Shown piece after piece: positions 1-6,498 of a stretch of 13,385 bases of DNA. The DNA is from Oceanospirillaceae bacterium (GTDB lineage: Bacteria > Pseudomonadota > Gammaproteobacteria > Pseudomonadales > Balneatricaceae), in the NCBI GenBank assembly GCA_023954795.1, contig JAGSHA010000048.1:1-13385 (forward strand), read 5' to 3'. The stretch's first letter is position 1. Each line of letters begins with the position of its first letter. The position numbers were made by a program, and so were the translations under genes. Below the pieces are notes generated by a model. That model made no database searches and was not told where the DNA came from. It saw nothing but the letters and a program-made list of their open reading frames with translations.

Positions 1-251
1 GAGGCCGCCACCCCTCCGCCTGCTTTCCTCGCATTAGCGTGTTCTCTATATATTCATATTGAGCTGTCATTTATTGAGTTCAGCCGAACGACTTTGGCTC
101 CTATAGCGACGATCACAGATCGTGTAACACTCTACTCTGATCAACACAGAACAAAGTACGCGAGAAGACCAGAACACGATCACAGCTTCAGAGATAACGA
201 CGAGCGGTCGCTGATACATAATAAGGACAGGGATAATCGAGACGGGCAGGC
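1..251. other. Left-edge stretch without a supportable gene
   Basis: No convincing coding region is seen here. One plus-strand frame is open from the window edge, but it runs through the minus-strand terminator and then antisense through the ribbon-helix-helix gene. Its translation is low-complexity and unlike a protein, so I treat it as chance. The stretch holds a small inverted repeat, ACGATC-ACA-GATCGT at 109-123. Its ACGATCACAG part recurs at 176-185. A minus-strand gene could begin near 34 (a CAT on the plus strand), but only about ten codons lie inside the window. Confidence 0.5.
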
Positions 252-282
252 AAAAAAAAGAGCCACATGGGGATGTGGCTCT
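252..282 (-). terminator. Rho-independent terminator of the RHH gene
   Basis: A perfect 10-bp stem (AGAGCCACAT at 259-268 with ATGTGGCTCT at 273-282) closes a GGGG tetraloop. On the minus strand it is followed by eight T residues (A-run at 252-259). It lies about 60 bp past the stop codon of the minus-strand RHH gene, so it should end that transcript. Confidence 0.9.
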
Positions 283-341
283 AAAAGCGCGTTACCAGAG
301 CAAAGAAAGAGTAACGACTCTAAGGGAGAGACGAGTCCGTC

Positions 342-614
342 TCAAACAGTCAGCGGAGCTTCCTTCGCTTCCTGTTTCTGCTGCAAGGCGGCCTCAGCCA
401 TCTTGCGTCCAAAAATTTCCATCACATCAGCACCTTCTGGGCTTTCACTCGCTTCATCCATCGCATCTACCATGGCAGAAACGGTTGGCAGAGTTTTCTC
501 AACCAATTCGGTGATGTATAGCTCAGGCGTGGTACCGGTGTATTTGTGGTAACGATCAAACAATTCCAGAGTTTCAGCTTGTAGTTCGATCTTAACGTGG
601 GTCTTAGTCGCCAT
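342..614 (-). CDS. Small ribbon-helix-helix (CopG/Arc-like) protein
   Basis: A 90-residue protein if started at the ATG at 614, which has a clear GCAGGAG Shine-Dalgarno sequence about 6 nt upstream. A longer reading to 683 would add about 23 residues with no ribosome-binding support. Residues 4-50 alternate as expected for a short beta strand (THVKIEL) and two helices (ETLELFDRYHKYTG, then PELYITELVEKTL), the usual arrangement of ribbon-helix-helix DNA-binding proteins. The second half (about 50-90) is acidic, helical and rich in Ala, Glu and Gln, of unknown role. No toxin gene lies beside it, so it does not look like an antitoxin. It is monocistronic, with its own terminator at 252-282. DNA binding is inferred from the fold; target and function are unknown. 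Confidence 0.75.
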   Translation of the reverse strand: MATKTHVKIELQAETLELFDRYHKYTGTTPELYITELVEKTLPTVSAMVDAMDEASESPEGADVMEIFGRKMAEAALQQKQEAKEAPLTV

Positions 615-894
615 TAGTGACTCCTGCGTCTTTTTATAGTCTGTACAGTTTCCGGTTGGGCCCGGCTCCATAACCACAGCCAAACATCCGTTTATTCCCT
701 CAATACGGTGCCGACCTGATCATTTCACTATAAGCAGTGCGCCGTTTCGGGATTAGTGCCAGAAAAATATTAACGCTAGAACCAAAACTGGCCGCATCAC
801 CTACGACCAACTGGCCCTACAGCTTCTAGCGCCGTTCACTATGCTAAAAGTCGATCATCACGCGTTATCAATATAAGAAAAAGCAGGAAGAGCA

Positions 895-1278
895 ATGTCT
901 GAATTTAACACCCTGAGTGCGATGGGCCTGACAGATACAAACATCATCAGCCACTACAAATTGAGTCGCCAGGATGAGCAGGAGGTGCTGAAAGTTTACT
1001 TTAAGCGCCCTGAAGGCTCCGCCCTGCCCGACAGCAGTACTTTTTCTTTTGAACGAAACAAAGTAGTCGCTGCCGACACTCAGGCAGCGACTCAAAGCCG
1101 CGATAACGACGGCAGCGATCCGGTGCTGCTAGCAGCAGTAGACGAACTGAATGCACTGAATAAAAACCAGAGCAATCATGATCGTCGTTTGGCACTGGTC
1201 AATGAAATAGACCGTCTTGAGCAGATCATGGCGGCTAAGTTACGTGAACTACGAGAAGACCTTAATCGTATCGTCTGA
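895..1278 (+). CDS. DUF3461 (YaeH/UPF0325-like) family protein
   Basis: A 127-residue soluble protein with no signal peptide. It follows the DUF3461 pattern: an N-terminal segment of the type 'LxAMGxxxxxxIxxYxL' (residues 6-23), then 'EVLKVYFKRPEGSALPxS' at about 30-47. A variable Ser/Asp/Gln-rich linker follows (about 60-75), then 'LLAAVDELNAL' and a C-terminal coiled-coil-like helix with repeated Leu/Ile and Glu/Arg (about 95-127). E. coli YaeH has the same length and order of motifs. The biochemical role of the family is not established, so none is given. AGGAAG sits 5-6 nt before the ATG. It is monocistronic and ends at a strong hairpin at 1302-1325. Confidence 0.9.
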   Translation: MSEFNTLSAMGLTDTNIISHYKLSRQDEQEVLKVYFKRPEGSALPDSSTFSFERNKVVAADTQAATQSRDNDGSDPVLLAAVDELNALNKNQSNHDRRLALVNEIDRLEQIMAAKLRELREDLNRIV

Positions 1279-1301
1279 TTTTATACGCTCCAACCTCTCT
1301 C

Positions 1302-1325
1302 AAATGGCCCTTTAAAGGGCCATTT
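1302..1325 (+). terminator. Terminator after the DUF3461 gene
   Basis: A perfect palindrome, AAATGGCCC-TTTAAA-GGGCCATTT, lies 23 bp past the stop codon. The right arm ends in TTT followed by CTATAT. The T-rich 3' side is short, but the stem is GC-rich and well placed. Its symmetry would let it act on both strands, although no minus-strand gene approaches it. Confidence 0.8.
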
Positions 1326-1449
1326 CTATATCTACTACCGTCTATACGCCCATGACGGTCAGACCACTTCTCCTGATGTTATTGACCCCTTTACGCTCAG
1401 CTGTTTACCCTGCATCTCAGGTCAAATATGAACACGGAGCAGTACAAAC

Positions 1450-2538
1450 ATGACTGGTAGCCATCAACCTAAAATCACCGGCCTTAACGTTTCAGCTATT
1501 CGTTTGCCGATGCTTGAACCCCATCGTACCGCCAGTGGTGTGGTGTCTGAATCACCCTTAGTTCTCACGGAGCTATATACTGACGCGGGTATCACCGGAC
1601 GCAGCATCGTATTCACCTATACACCCATTGCACTCAAGCCACTGGCAGATCTGATCAGCAATATGTCTGCGCTCATTGAAAACCGGTCTCTGGCACCGAC
1701 ACAGCTGGAAGCGCAACTCAGCGCTCGCTTCCGCTTACTGGGCACGCAGGGACTCATCGGTATGGCATTGGCCGCAATAGATATGGCGCTGTGGGATGCA
1801 CATACACGCGTCCATCAAACCAATCTGGTGCAACTGCTCGGAGGCACGGCTAAAGCGGTTCCCGTTTACGGTGGCATTGGTTACGACGGCGAGCACGGAT
1901 CCTCAGCAAGCGCAGAAACGTGGGCCAAACGTGGCTTTAAGGGTGTAAAGGCCAAAATTGGTTATCCAGATGTCAGTGAAGACCTCAGGGTCATTCGGGC
2001 AATCCGCGACACTGTTGGCCCAGATATCGCGGTGATGGTGGATTACAACCAGTGTCTTGCGCCCATTGACGCGATTGAACGGGTCAAACACCTGAATGAC
2101 GCTGGACTCACCTGGATCGAAGAGCCTACCCTCGCCCATGATTACACCGGCCATGCTGCCATCCGCGCCCAATCTGATACACCGATTCAAAGCGGTGAAA
2201 ACTGGTGGCATACACAGGACCTGCAACATGCACTAGACAATAACGCCTCAGATTTTGTGATGCTCGATGTCATGAAAGTCGGAGGCGTCAGCGGATGGTT
2301 GCGCGGGGCGGCAATGGCGGCGGGCAAAAACATCCCTGTATCCAGCCATCTCTGGCCCGAAATAAGCAGCCAACTGCTCAGCGTCACGCCAACTGCGCAT
2401 TGGGTCGAGTATTGCGATTGGTGGAATCCTCTCCTCGTTGAACCGCTGCAGGTTGAAAACGGTTACAGCACACTAAGCGACAGCATAGGTACAGGTATGG
2501 ACTGGCGCGATGATATCGCCGAACAATACCGCATCTGA
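1450..2538 (+). CDS. Mandelate racemase-like enolase-superfamily enzyme
   Basis: A 362-residue cytoplasmic protein that aligns end to end with Pseudomonas putida mandelate racemase, as I recall that sequence. Every catalytic residue is shifted by +3: K167 and K169 (KAK motif, bases), metal ligands D198, E224 and E250, the D273-H300 dyad, and E320. N200 matches the substrate-side Asn197. The family removes a proton alpha to a carboxylate using Mg2+, either racemising or dehydrating 2-hydroxy acids. One difference stands out: Ser139, which contacts the substrate carboxylate in mandelate racemase, is G142 here, and the surrounding loop (140-150) diverges. The substrate may therefore not be mandelate. 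GGAG lies about 10 nt before the ATG. The SGNH hydrolase follows after 29 bp, probably in one operon. An acid-sugar dehydratase role is less likely given the full mandelate-racemase residue set. Confidence 0.88.
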   Translation: MTGSHQPKITGLNVSAIRLPMLEPHRTASGVVSESPLVLTELYTDAGITGRSIVFTYTPIALKPLADLISNMSALIENRSLAPTQLEAQLSARFRLLGTQGLIGMALAAIDMALWDAHTRVHQTNLVQLLGGTAKAVPVYGGIGYDGEHGSSASAETWAKRGFKGVKAKIGYPDVSEDLRVIRAIRDTVGPDIAVMVDYNQCLAPIDAIERVKHLNDAGLTWIEEPTLAHDYTGHAAIRAQSDTPIQSGENWWHTQDLQHALDNNASDFVMLDVMKVGGVSGWLRGAAMAAGKNIPVSSHLWPEISSQLLSVTPTAHWVEYCDWWNPLLVEPLQVENGYSTLSDSIGTGMDWRDDIAEQYRI

Positions 2539-2567
2539 TCAGCTATATGGCAAAAGGAGTTTGAACG

Positions 2568-3191
2568 TTGAATATCTTAGTTTATGGCGACTCGATGTCA
2601 TGGGGTATCATTCCCGGCGGCCGCAATCGGCAGCCACGCTCACAGCGCTGGCCGGGTATTATGCAACAGCAATTAGGATCTGAGATCAATGTGATTGAAG
2701 AGTGTCTCAATGGACGCACAACATATTTTGACGATCCCATCCGCCCCAAACGCAATGGGCTGGAATACATCCAGATGATTCTGGAATCTCACTCCCCTAT
2801 TGATCTGATCGTCGTCATGCTGGGTATCAACGATTTTCAGGATGTGATCGGTGCCAACGCAACCGAAAGTGCTGCAGGATACGAAAAGCTGATCAGCAGG
2901 CTGCAAACGCTGAAGCCTGAACCAATGAAAAGTCCGGCCCCAATCCTGGCTATCGTGCCGCCGGATATCGTTGAACCGCTGAATACAATGGCCGATAAAT
3001 TCTCGGGTTACGCACGCGGGCACGGAGCGGAGGCACGCTATATCGACGTGCTTAAGGCACTGGATGTTCCTTACATCCTGGCGTCAGAGCATATCACGCT
3101 AAGTCGTTATGACGGCGTCCATCTGGATACACCTGAGCATAGGCGTTTAGGTGAAGAGGTCGCCAAACGGATAACGTCTCTCATGGCCTGA
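2568..3191 (+). CDS. SGNH/GDSL hydrolase, arylesterase/MsAcT type
   Basis: A 207-residue hydrolase without a signal peptide, so probably cytoplasmic. The four SGNH blocks are present: GDS with nucleophile S9, oxyanion-hole G49 in 'CLNGRTT', N88 in 'LGIND', and D182/H185 in 'YDGVHLD'. Motif spacing and the 'RTTxxDDP...NG' stretch (50-64) resemble the Mycobacterium smegmatis acyltransferase/esterase MsAcT. The likely reaction is hydrolysis, or transfer, of a small ester or lactone. The start codon is TTG at 2568, supported by AAAGGAG about 9 nt upstream. The first in-frame ATG lies after the catalytic serine and cannot be the start. It follows the racemase-like gene after 29 bp, suggesting an ester-to-hydroxy-acid-to-enantiomer sequence, which is inference. 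Confidence 0.88.
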   Translation: MNILVYGDSMSWGIIPGGRNRQPRSQRWPGIMQQQLGSEINVIEECLNGRTTYFDDPIRPKRNGLEYIQMILESHSPIDLIVVMLGINDFQDVIGANATESAAGYEKLISRLQTLKPEPMKSPAPILAIVPPDIVEPLNTMADKFSGYARGHGAEARYIDVLKALDVPYILASEHITLSRYDGVHLDTPEHRRLGEEVAKRITSLMA

Positions 3192-3220
3192 GGACAAATC
3201 ACTTCAGAGGCAGTCTTCTT

Positions 3221-3247
3221 TGGCTCCCCCGTCTCAGCAGGGAGCCA
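3221..3247. terminator. Hairpin between convergent genes, possible terminator
   Basis: TGGCTCCC (3221-3228) and GGGAGCCA (3240-3247) form a perfect 8-bp stem with an 11-nt loop. It sits midway between the ends of the plus-strand SGNH gene and the minus-strand deiminase gene. Neither strand shows a clear T-run after the stem, so it may be a weak or rho-assisted terminator. Confidence 0.55.
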
Positions 3248-3271
3248 GACTCTCACAATCACGCATCGTGC

Positions 3272-4393
3272 TTAAACGCGTGGTTCTTGCTGAGTCGCAC
3301 AGTGAATACTCCCACCCCCGCTGGCGATACCATCTACGGCGAGTTGTTCTATACGATGGTCGGGAAACGCCCTTTGTAATTGCCGTTTTGCCGCTCTATC
3401 CGCCTGCTTATCACCAAACTTTTGCATGATAATGGCGCCATTACAGGCATAGTATCCAACATAACCTGCCGCGAAATATTCGGTGCCATATCGCGTATTG
3501 ATATCCCACGGCGTATCCAACACGATGATCTCAAAAGAATTCCCCTGAGCATCAGTAGATGCCTCCAGAATCTCTATATTCTCTCGCGTGATCTTGTAAT
3601 CATAAGAGTCGCCATCCATCTCTCGACCGACAACAACCACACCAGGCTTAGCAAAGCGTGCATAGAAATCTGTATGACCATCGGTAATATCTTTACCTTT
3701 GATGCCCTTCAGCCATATGATTTTGTCCAGCCCCAGCAATGCTTTTAACTCACGTTCTGCATCTGCTTTCGACCGGCCTGGATTCCGATTGTCGTTGAGA
3801 ATACAGCTCTCCGTCATGATCGCGGTGCCGTGGCCATCAACTTCAAAACAACCACCTTCGAGAATCAAGCTGGATTCGATTCTGCGCCCGCCGGATTCCT
3901 GTGCGACGAACCCTGCAGCTTTGGCATCAAACTCATAGTCCTGCTTTTCTCCCCAACCATTAAAGTTGAAGTCCACCGCCGCCAATCCCCCTTGACCATT
4001 CACGACAAAGGCGGGGCCTGTATCCCTGATCCACAAGTCATTCACGGTAAACTCAATCAACTCAATAGGATGAGTGTGATTATCTAAGCCACCCAGTAGC
4101 TCGACAGCGATAGCGTAATCCTCACGGCTTACAAGCATCGACACCGGTTCATATTTTGCGATGGTTTTAGCAATAGTGGCCAAATTGCGGTGAACTTCGG
4201 GTACTTGGCGCTCACCCCAAATATCGTAGCTGGCGATAAAACACATCCACGTCCGTTTATGAGGAGCACTCTCGTCCGGCATATACCAATCACTTCGTGC
4301 GTCGTTGTGGAGGGTTCTTCCCTGTACATGCCCCATAAAAGACCCACCCGTCAAAAGGGATGCGTATTGTAGAAAGCGGCGTCTTGTAATCAT
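3272..4393 (-). CDS. Agmatine/peptidylarginine deiminase-family protein with Tat signal
   Basis: A 373-residue protein of the guanidino-group-modifying (pentein) fold. Visible motifs are 'WIRDTGP' with D124, 'DFNFNGWG' at 141-148, 'EGGCFEVDG' at 179-187, 'TDGHTD' with H240, and the C-terminal 'GGSIHCATQQEP' with catalytic C365. These residues hydrolyse a guanidinium group, giving ammonia and a urea or ureido product. Most bacterial agmatine deiminases are cytoplasmic. This one begins MITRRRFLQ followed by a short apolar stretch, a twin-arginine export signal, so folded export to the periplasm is likely. No extra C-terminal domain like that of Porphyromonas PPAD is present. An AAGAG ribosome site precedes the ATG. 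The HxlR gene lies 99 bp upstream on the same strand. Whether the substrate is agmatine, arginine or peptidyl-arginine cannot be told from sequence. Confidence 0.88.
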   Translation of the reverse strand: MITRRRFLQYASLLTGGSFMGHVQGRTLHNDARSDWYMPDESAPHKRTWMCFIASYDIWGERQVPEVHRNLATIAKTIAKYEPVSMLVSREDYAIAVELLGGLDNHTHPIELIEFTVNDLWIRDTGPAFVVNGQGGLAAVDFNFNGWGEKQDYEFDAKAAGFVAQESGGRRIESSLILEGGCFEVDGHGTAIMTESCILNDNRNPGRSKADAERELKALLGLDKIIWLKGIKGKDITDGHTDFYARFAKPGVVVVGREMDGDSYDYKITRENIEILEASTDAQGNSFEIIVLDTPWDINTRYGTEYFAAGYVGYYACNGAIIMQKFGDKQADRAAKRQLQRAFPDHRIEQLAVDGIASGGGSIHCATQQEPRV

Positions 4394-4492
4394 CAGTTGT
4401 GCTCTTAGAAACGGTTAATATCGGTGGAAGAACATAACGGGACGGACCCATTTTTATAGCCGGTTCCGAAGAAATCCTGCACGGTCACCGCC

Positions 4493-4834
4493 CTATTTGC
4501 CATCGTCAATTTCATCCTGCAACGCTTCCAGTGCATCAATAATACGCAGGAACTTGCCACCAAACTCCGTCACTTGGTATTCAACACGCGGCGGTATCTC
4601 GTTGAAGGTTTGACGTTCAAGAATGCCAAACTGGATGTTTTTTCGCAGACACTCATTCAACACCTTGGTGCTCAACCCTTCCACACTGCGCACCATTTCA
4701 CCCGGTCGATTAATTCCGTTCGCAAGCAACTGATACACCGTTAACGACCATTTACAGCCATAGATAGTTTCCACCATCCGCGCACTGCGTTCTGGTGCTG
4801 ATTTTCTAGAAAAAACTTTTTCCTGACTTTTCAT
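4493..4834 (-). CDS. HxlR-family winged-helix regulator
   Basis: A 113-residue winged-helix DNA-binding protein. The family signature is clear: 'GCKWSLTVYQLL' (26-37), 'NRPGEMVRSVEGLSTKVLNECLR' in pieces across 42-64 (recognition helix region), 'FGILERQ' (69-75), and the wing 'PRVEYQVTEFG' (82-92). HxlR proteins bind as dimers and often sense electrophiles or oxidants through a cysteine. C27 occupies the usual N-terminal Cys position, and C62 is a second cysteine. The ATG at 4834 has no strong ribosome site; M20 is a possible later start but would trim the N-terminal helix. It is divergent from the SDR gene, with a candidate operator between them, so control of the SDR-cupin operon is the simplest reading. 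It may also read through into the deiminase gene. Confidence 0.88.
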   Translation of the reverse strand: MKSQEKVFSRKSAPERSARMVETIYGCKWSLTVYQLLANGINRPGEMVRSVEGLSTKVLNECLRKNIQFGILERQTFNEIPPRVEYQVTEFGGKFLRIIDALEALQDEIDDGK

Positions 4835-4846
4835 AAAGATGTACCA

Positions 4847-4881
4847 AAAAGTGCCTACCCAACCAATTTGTACTTACTTTT
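4847..4881. promoter_or_regulatory. Candidate HxlR operator in the divergent intergenic region
   Basis: An imperfect inverted repeat: AAAAGTGCCTAC (4847-4858) and GTACTTACTTTT (4870-4881), separated by 11 nt. Nine of twelve positions are symmetric. It lies 13 bp upstream of the HxlR start and 63 bp before the SDR start, where an HxlR dimer could control both promoters. The assignment is inferred from position and symmetry only. Confidence 0.4.
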
Positions 4882-4944
4882 CAAGAAGCTACTGCGTTCT
4901 TTAATCTTCAATCACACCATACATCAAACCCGGGAGATTACCGA

Positions 4945-5712
4945 ATGAAAGACCTCAACCAAACGAAAGCACTCATTGTTGGCGGATCCAGCGGCATAGG
5001 GCTCGCGACAGCCAGATATCTGAATACGCGGGGTATCCATACCGTCCTGATTGGCAGCTCCGCAGATAAGCTCACTACCGCAAAAAACAGTCTGGATTTC
5101 CCCTCGCAAGCAGACACGCTTCAGGCAGATTTGTACCTGCCTGAAGACGTGCAACGCATCGTCGACTTTGTATGCGACCCCACCACGCACGTAAAGTATC
5201 TGATTAATGCCGCGGGCAAGTTCACACCAACAGTCTTCCTTGAACACTCCTCGGCCGACTATGACAAATACATGGATCTTAACCGTGCAGCATTTTTTAT
5301 TTCTCAGGCCGTGGCCCGCAACATGATATCCCACGGCAACGGGGCTATCGTAAACATTGGTTCAATGTGGGCCAAGCAAGGGATTAAGGCCACTCCTTCA
5401 TCCGCGTATTCCATGGCAAAGGCCGGACTTCACGCATTAACTCAACATATGGCGATGGAGCTTGCGGATTACAATATCCGTGTAAATGCCGTGGCTCCCG
5501 CCGTGGTTAAAACACCGATTTATGAATCCTTTATCGACCCGAACGAAGTAGATGCAGTATTGTCTACGTTTGATAAATTCCACCCCATTGGCCGCACTGG
5601 CTCACCAGATGATGTGGCGGCTGTAATCGACTTTCTGCTGGATGATAAAAGCAGCTGGGTCACCGGCACCGTATGGGACGTGGATGGTGGAGTTATGGCT
5701 GGGAGAAACTAA
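4945..5712 (+). CDS. Short-chain dehydrogenase/reductase (classical SDR)
   Basis: A 255-residue Rossmann-fold oxidoreductase. The cofactor motif is 'GGSSGIG' (13-19), followed by 'NAAG' (88-91), N113, S140 in 'NIGSM', and the YxxxK catalytic pair Y155/K159. 'APAVVKTPI' at 184-192 is the usual loop after strand six. S37-S39 after the second strand ('IGSS') shows no Asp, which slightly favours NADP(H), but this is weak. It should interconvert an alcohol and a ketone; the substrate is unknown. GGGAG lies 8 nt before the ATG. The cupin gene starts 3 nt after its stop codon, so the two are surely co-translated. The divergent HxlR gene suggests induction by a reactive or aromatic compound. Confidence 0.92.
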   Translation: MKDLNQTKALIVGGSSGIGLATARYLNTRGIHTVLIGSSADKLTTAKNSLDFPSQADTLQADLYLPEDVQRIVDFVCDPTTHVKYLINAAGKFTPTVFLEHSSADYDKYMDLNRAAFFISQAVARNMISHGNGAIVNIGSMWAKQGIKATPSSAYSMAKAGLHALTQHMAMELADYNIRVNAVAPAVVKTPIYESFIDPNEVDAVLSTFDKFHPIGRTGSPDDVAAVIDFLLDDKSSWVTGTVWDVDGGVMAGRN

Positions 5713-5715
5713 GAA

Positions 5716-6369
5716 ATGTTGAATATGGACTTCTCGCAACGGGTTGTTATCGAGACCCGTTCAATGGCGTGGCTACCCAGCCCTGCCAAAGGCGTTGAGC
5801 GTAAACCACTGGCACGTGCCGAAGCCGAGTCTGGTCATGCCACCAGCATTGTCCGCTACGAGAAAGGCGCACGCTTCAACAGCCACCCACACCCTTATGG
5901 CGAAGAGATTCTGGTTCTCGAAGGAGTATTTTCCGATGAGCACGGTGATTATCCTGCGGGGACCTATATTCGCAATCCGCATGGCAGCACCCACGCACCG
6001 TACAGTGAAAATGGCTGTACGCTCTTTGTAAAACTGCATCAGTTTTCATTAGACGACCAGAAAACCGTGCGCATTGATACAAAGTCAGCACCATGGCAAC
6101 CGGGTCAGGGAAACTTAGCGGTCATGCCTCTGCATAGTTTCGAACATGAACATACCGCACTGGTTAAGTGGCCGGCAGGTGAACGTTTCCTGCCCCACAA
6201 GCACTTTGGCGGCGAAGAGATCCTGGTGTTGTCCGGTACATTCTGTGATGAGTTTGGGCAATACCCTGCTGGTAGCTGGCTCCGCAGCCCCCATATGAGC
6301 GAACATTTCCCGTTTGTTGAGGAAGACACCATCATCTGGGTCAAAACCGGTCACCTCCCTATTGAGTAA
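5716..6369 (+). CDS. Two-domain ChrR-like cupin protein
   Basis: A 217-residue protein made of two tandem cupin domains of the ChrR type. The metal ligands repeat exactly: H57, H59, E63 and H93 in the first domain and H161, H163, E167 and H197 in the second, each pair 104 residues apart. The flanking text also repeats (GEEILVLEGVF / GEEILVLSGTF, then DYPAGTYIRNPH / QYPAGSWLRSPH). Such domains bind Zn, Fe or Mn; in ChrR the cupin domain helps sense singlet oxygen. There is no ChrR anti-sigma N-terminal domain and no sigma factor nearby, so this is more likely a stand-alone metal protein or small enzyme (dioxygenase or isomerase) acting with the adjacent SDR. The first ATG is preferred because the SDR 3' end supplies GGGAGA upstream. 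A terminator follows at 6432-6469. Confidence 0.9.
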   Translation: MLNMDFSQRVVIETRSMAWLPSPAKGVERKPLARAEAESGHATSIVRYEKGARFNSHPHPYGEEILVLEGVFSDEHGDYPAGTYIRNPHGSTHAPYSENGCTLFVKLHQFSLDDQKTVRIDTKSAPWQPGQGNLAVMPLHSFEHEHTALVKWPAGERFLPHKHFGGEEILVLSGTFCDEFGQYPAGSWLRSPHMSEHFPFVEEDTIIWVKTGHLPIE

Positions 6370-6431
6370 CCAGCCAAAGAATAAAGAAGATTAAGCGCCA
6401 CTAAACTCCCTGCATACAATCTGAGCCTTAT

Positions 6432-6469
6432 AAAAAGGCCCCGTGTGATTGGTCACAAAGGGCCTATTT
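6432..6469. terminator. Bidirectional terminator between cupin and diguanylate cyclase genes
   Basis: AGGCCC (6436-6441) pairs with GGGCCT (6460-6465), and an inner GTGA/TCAC stem closes a TTGG loop. An A-run precedes the hairpin (6432-6436) and ATTTA follows it, so it can end transcripts arriving from either side. It lies between the convergent cupin (+) and diguanylate cyclase (-) genes. Confidence 0.8.
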
Positions 6470-6498
6470 AAAATCAAGCTTGCTTGCGCACAGATTAC

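Noticed and set aside
109..185. ACGATCACAG direct repeat as part of an array or mobile element end
   Set aside because: There are only two 10-bp copies, with no regular spacing and no neighbouring transposase or integrase.
1..552. Plus-strand open frame from the left edge through the RHH gene
   Set aside because: It runs through the minus-strand terminator and antisense to a well-supported gene with a good ribosome site. Its translation is low-complexity and has no recognisable motif.
615..683. Longer start for the RHH protein at 683
   Set aside because: The extra 23 residues are not needed for the fold, and the ATG at 614 has a clear GCAGGAG ribosome site.
3380..4087. Plus-strand open frames antisense to the deiminase gene
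   Set aside because: The minus-strand gene has a complete set of family motifs; the antisense frames show none.
5716..6369. Cupin protein as a true ChrR anti-sigma factor
   Set aside because: There is no N-terminal anti-sigma zinc domain and no ECF sigma factor gene nearby.
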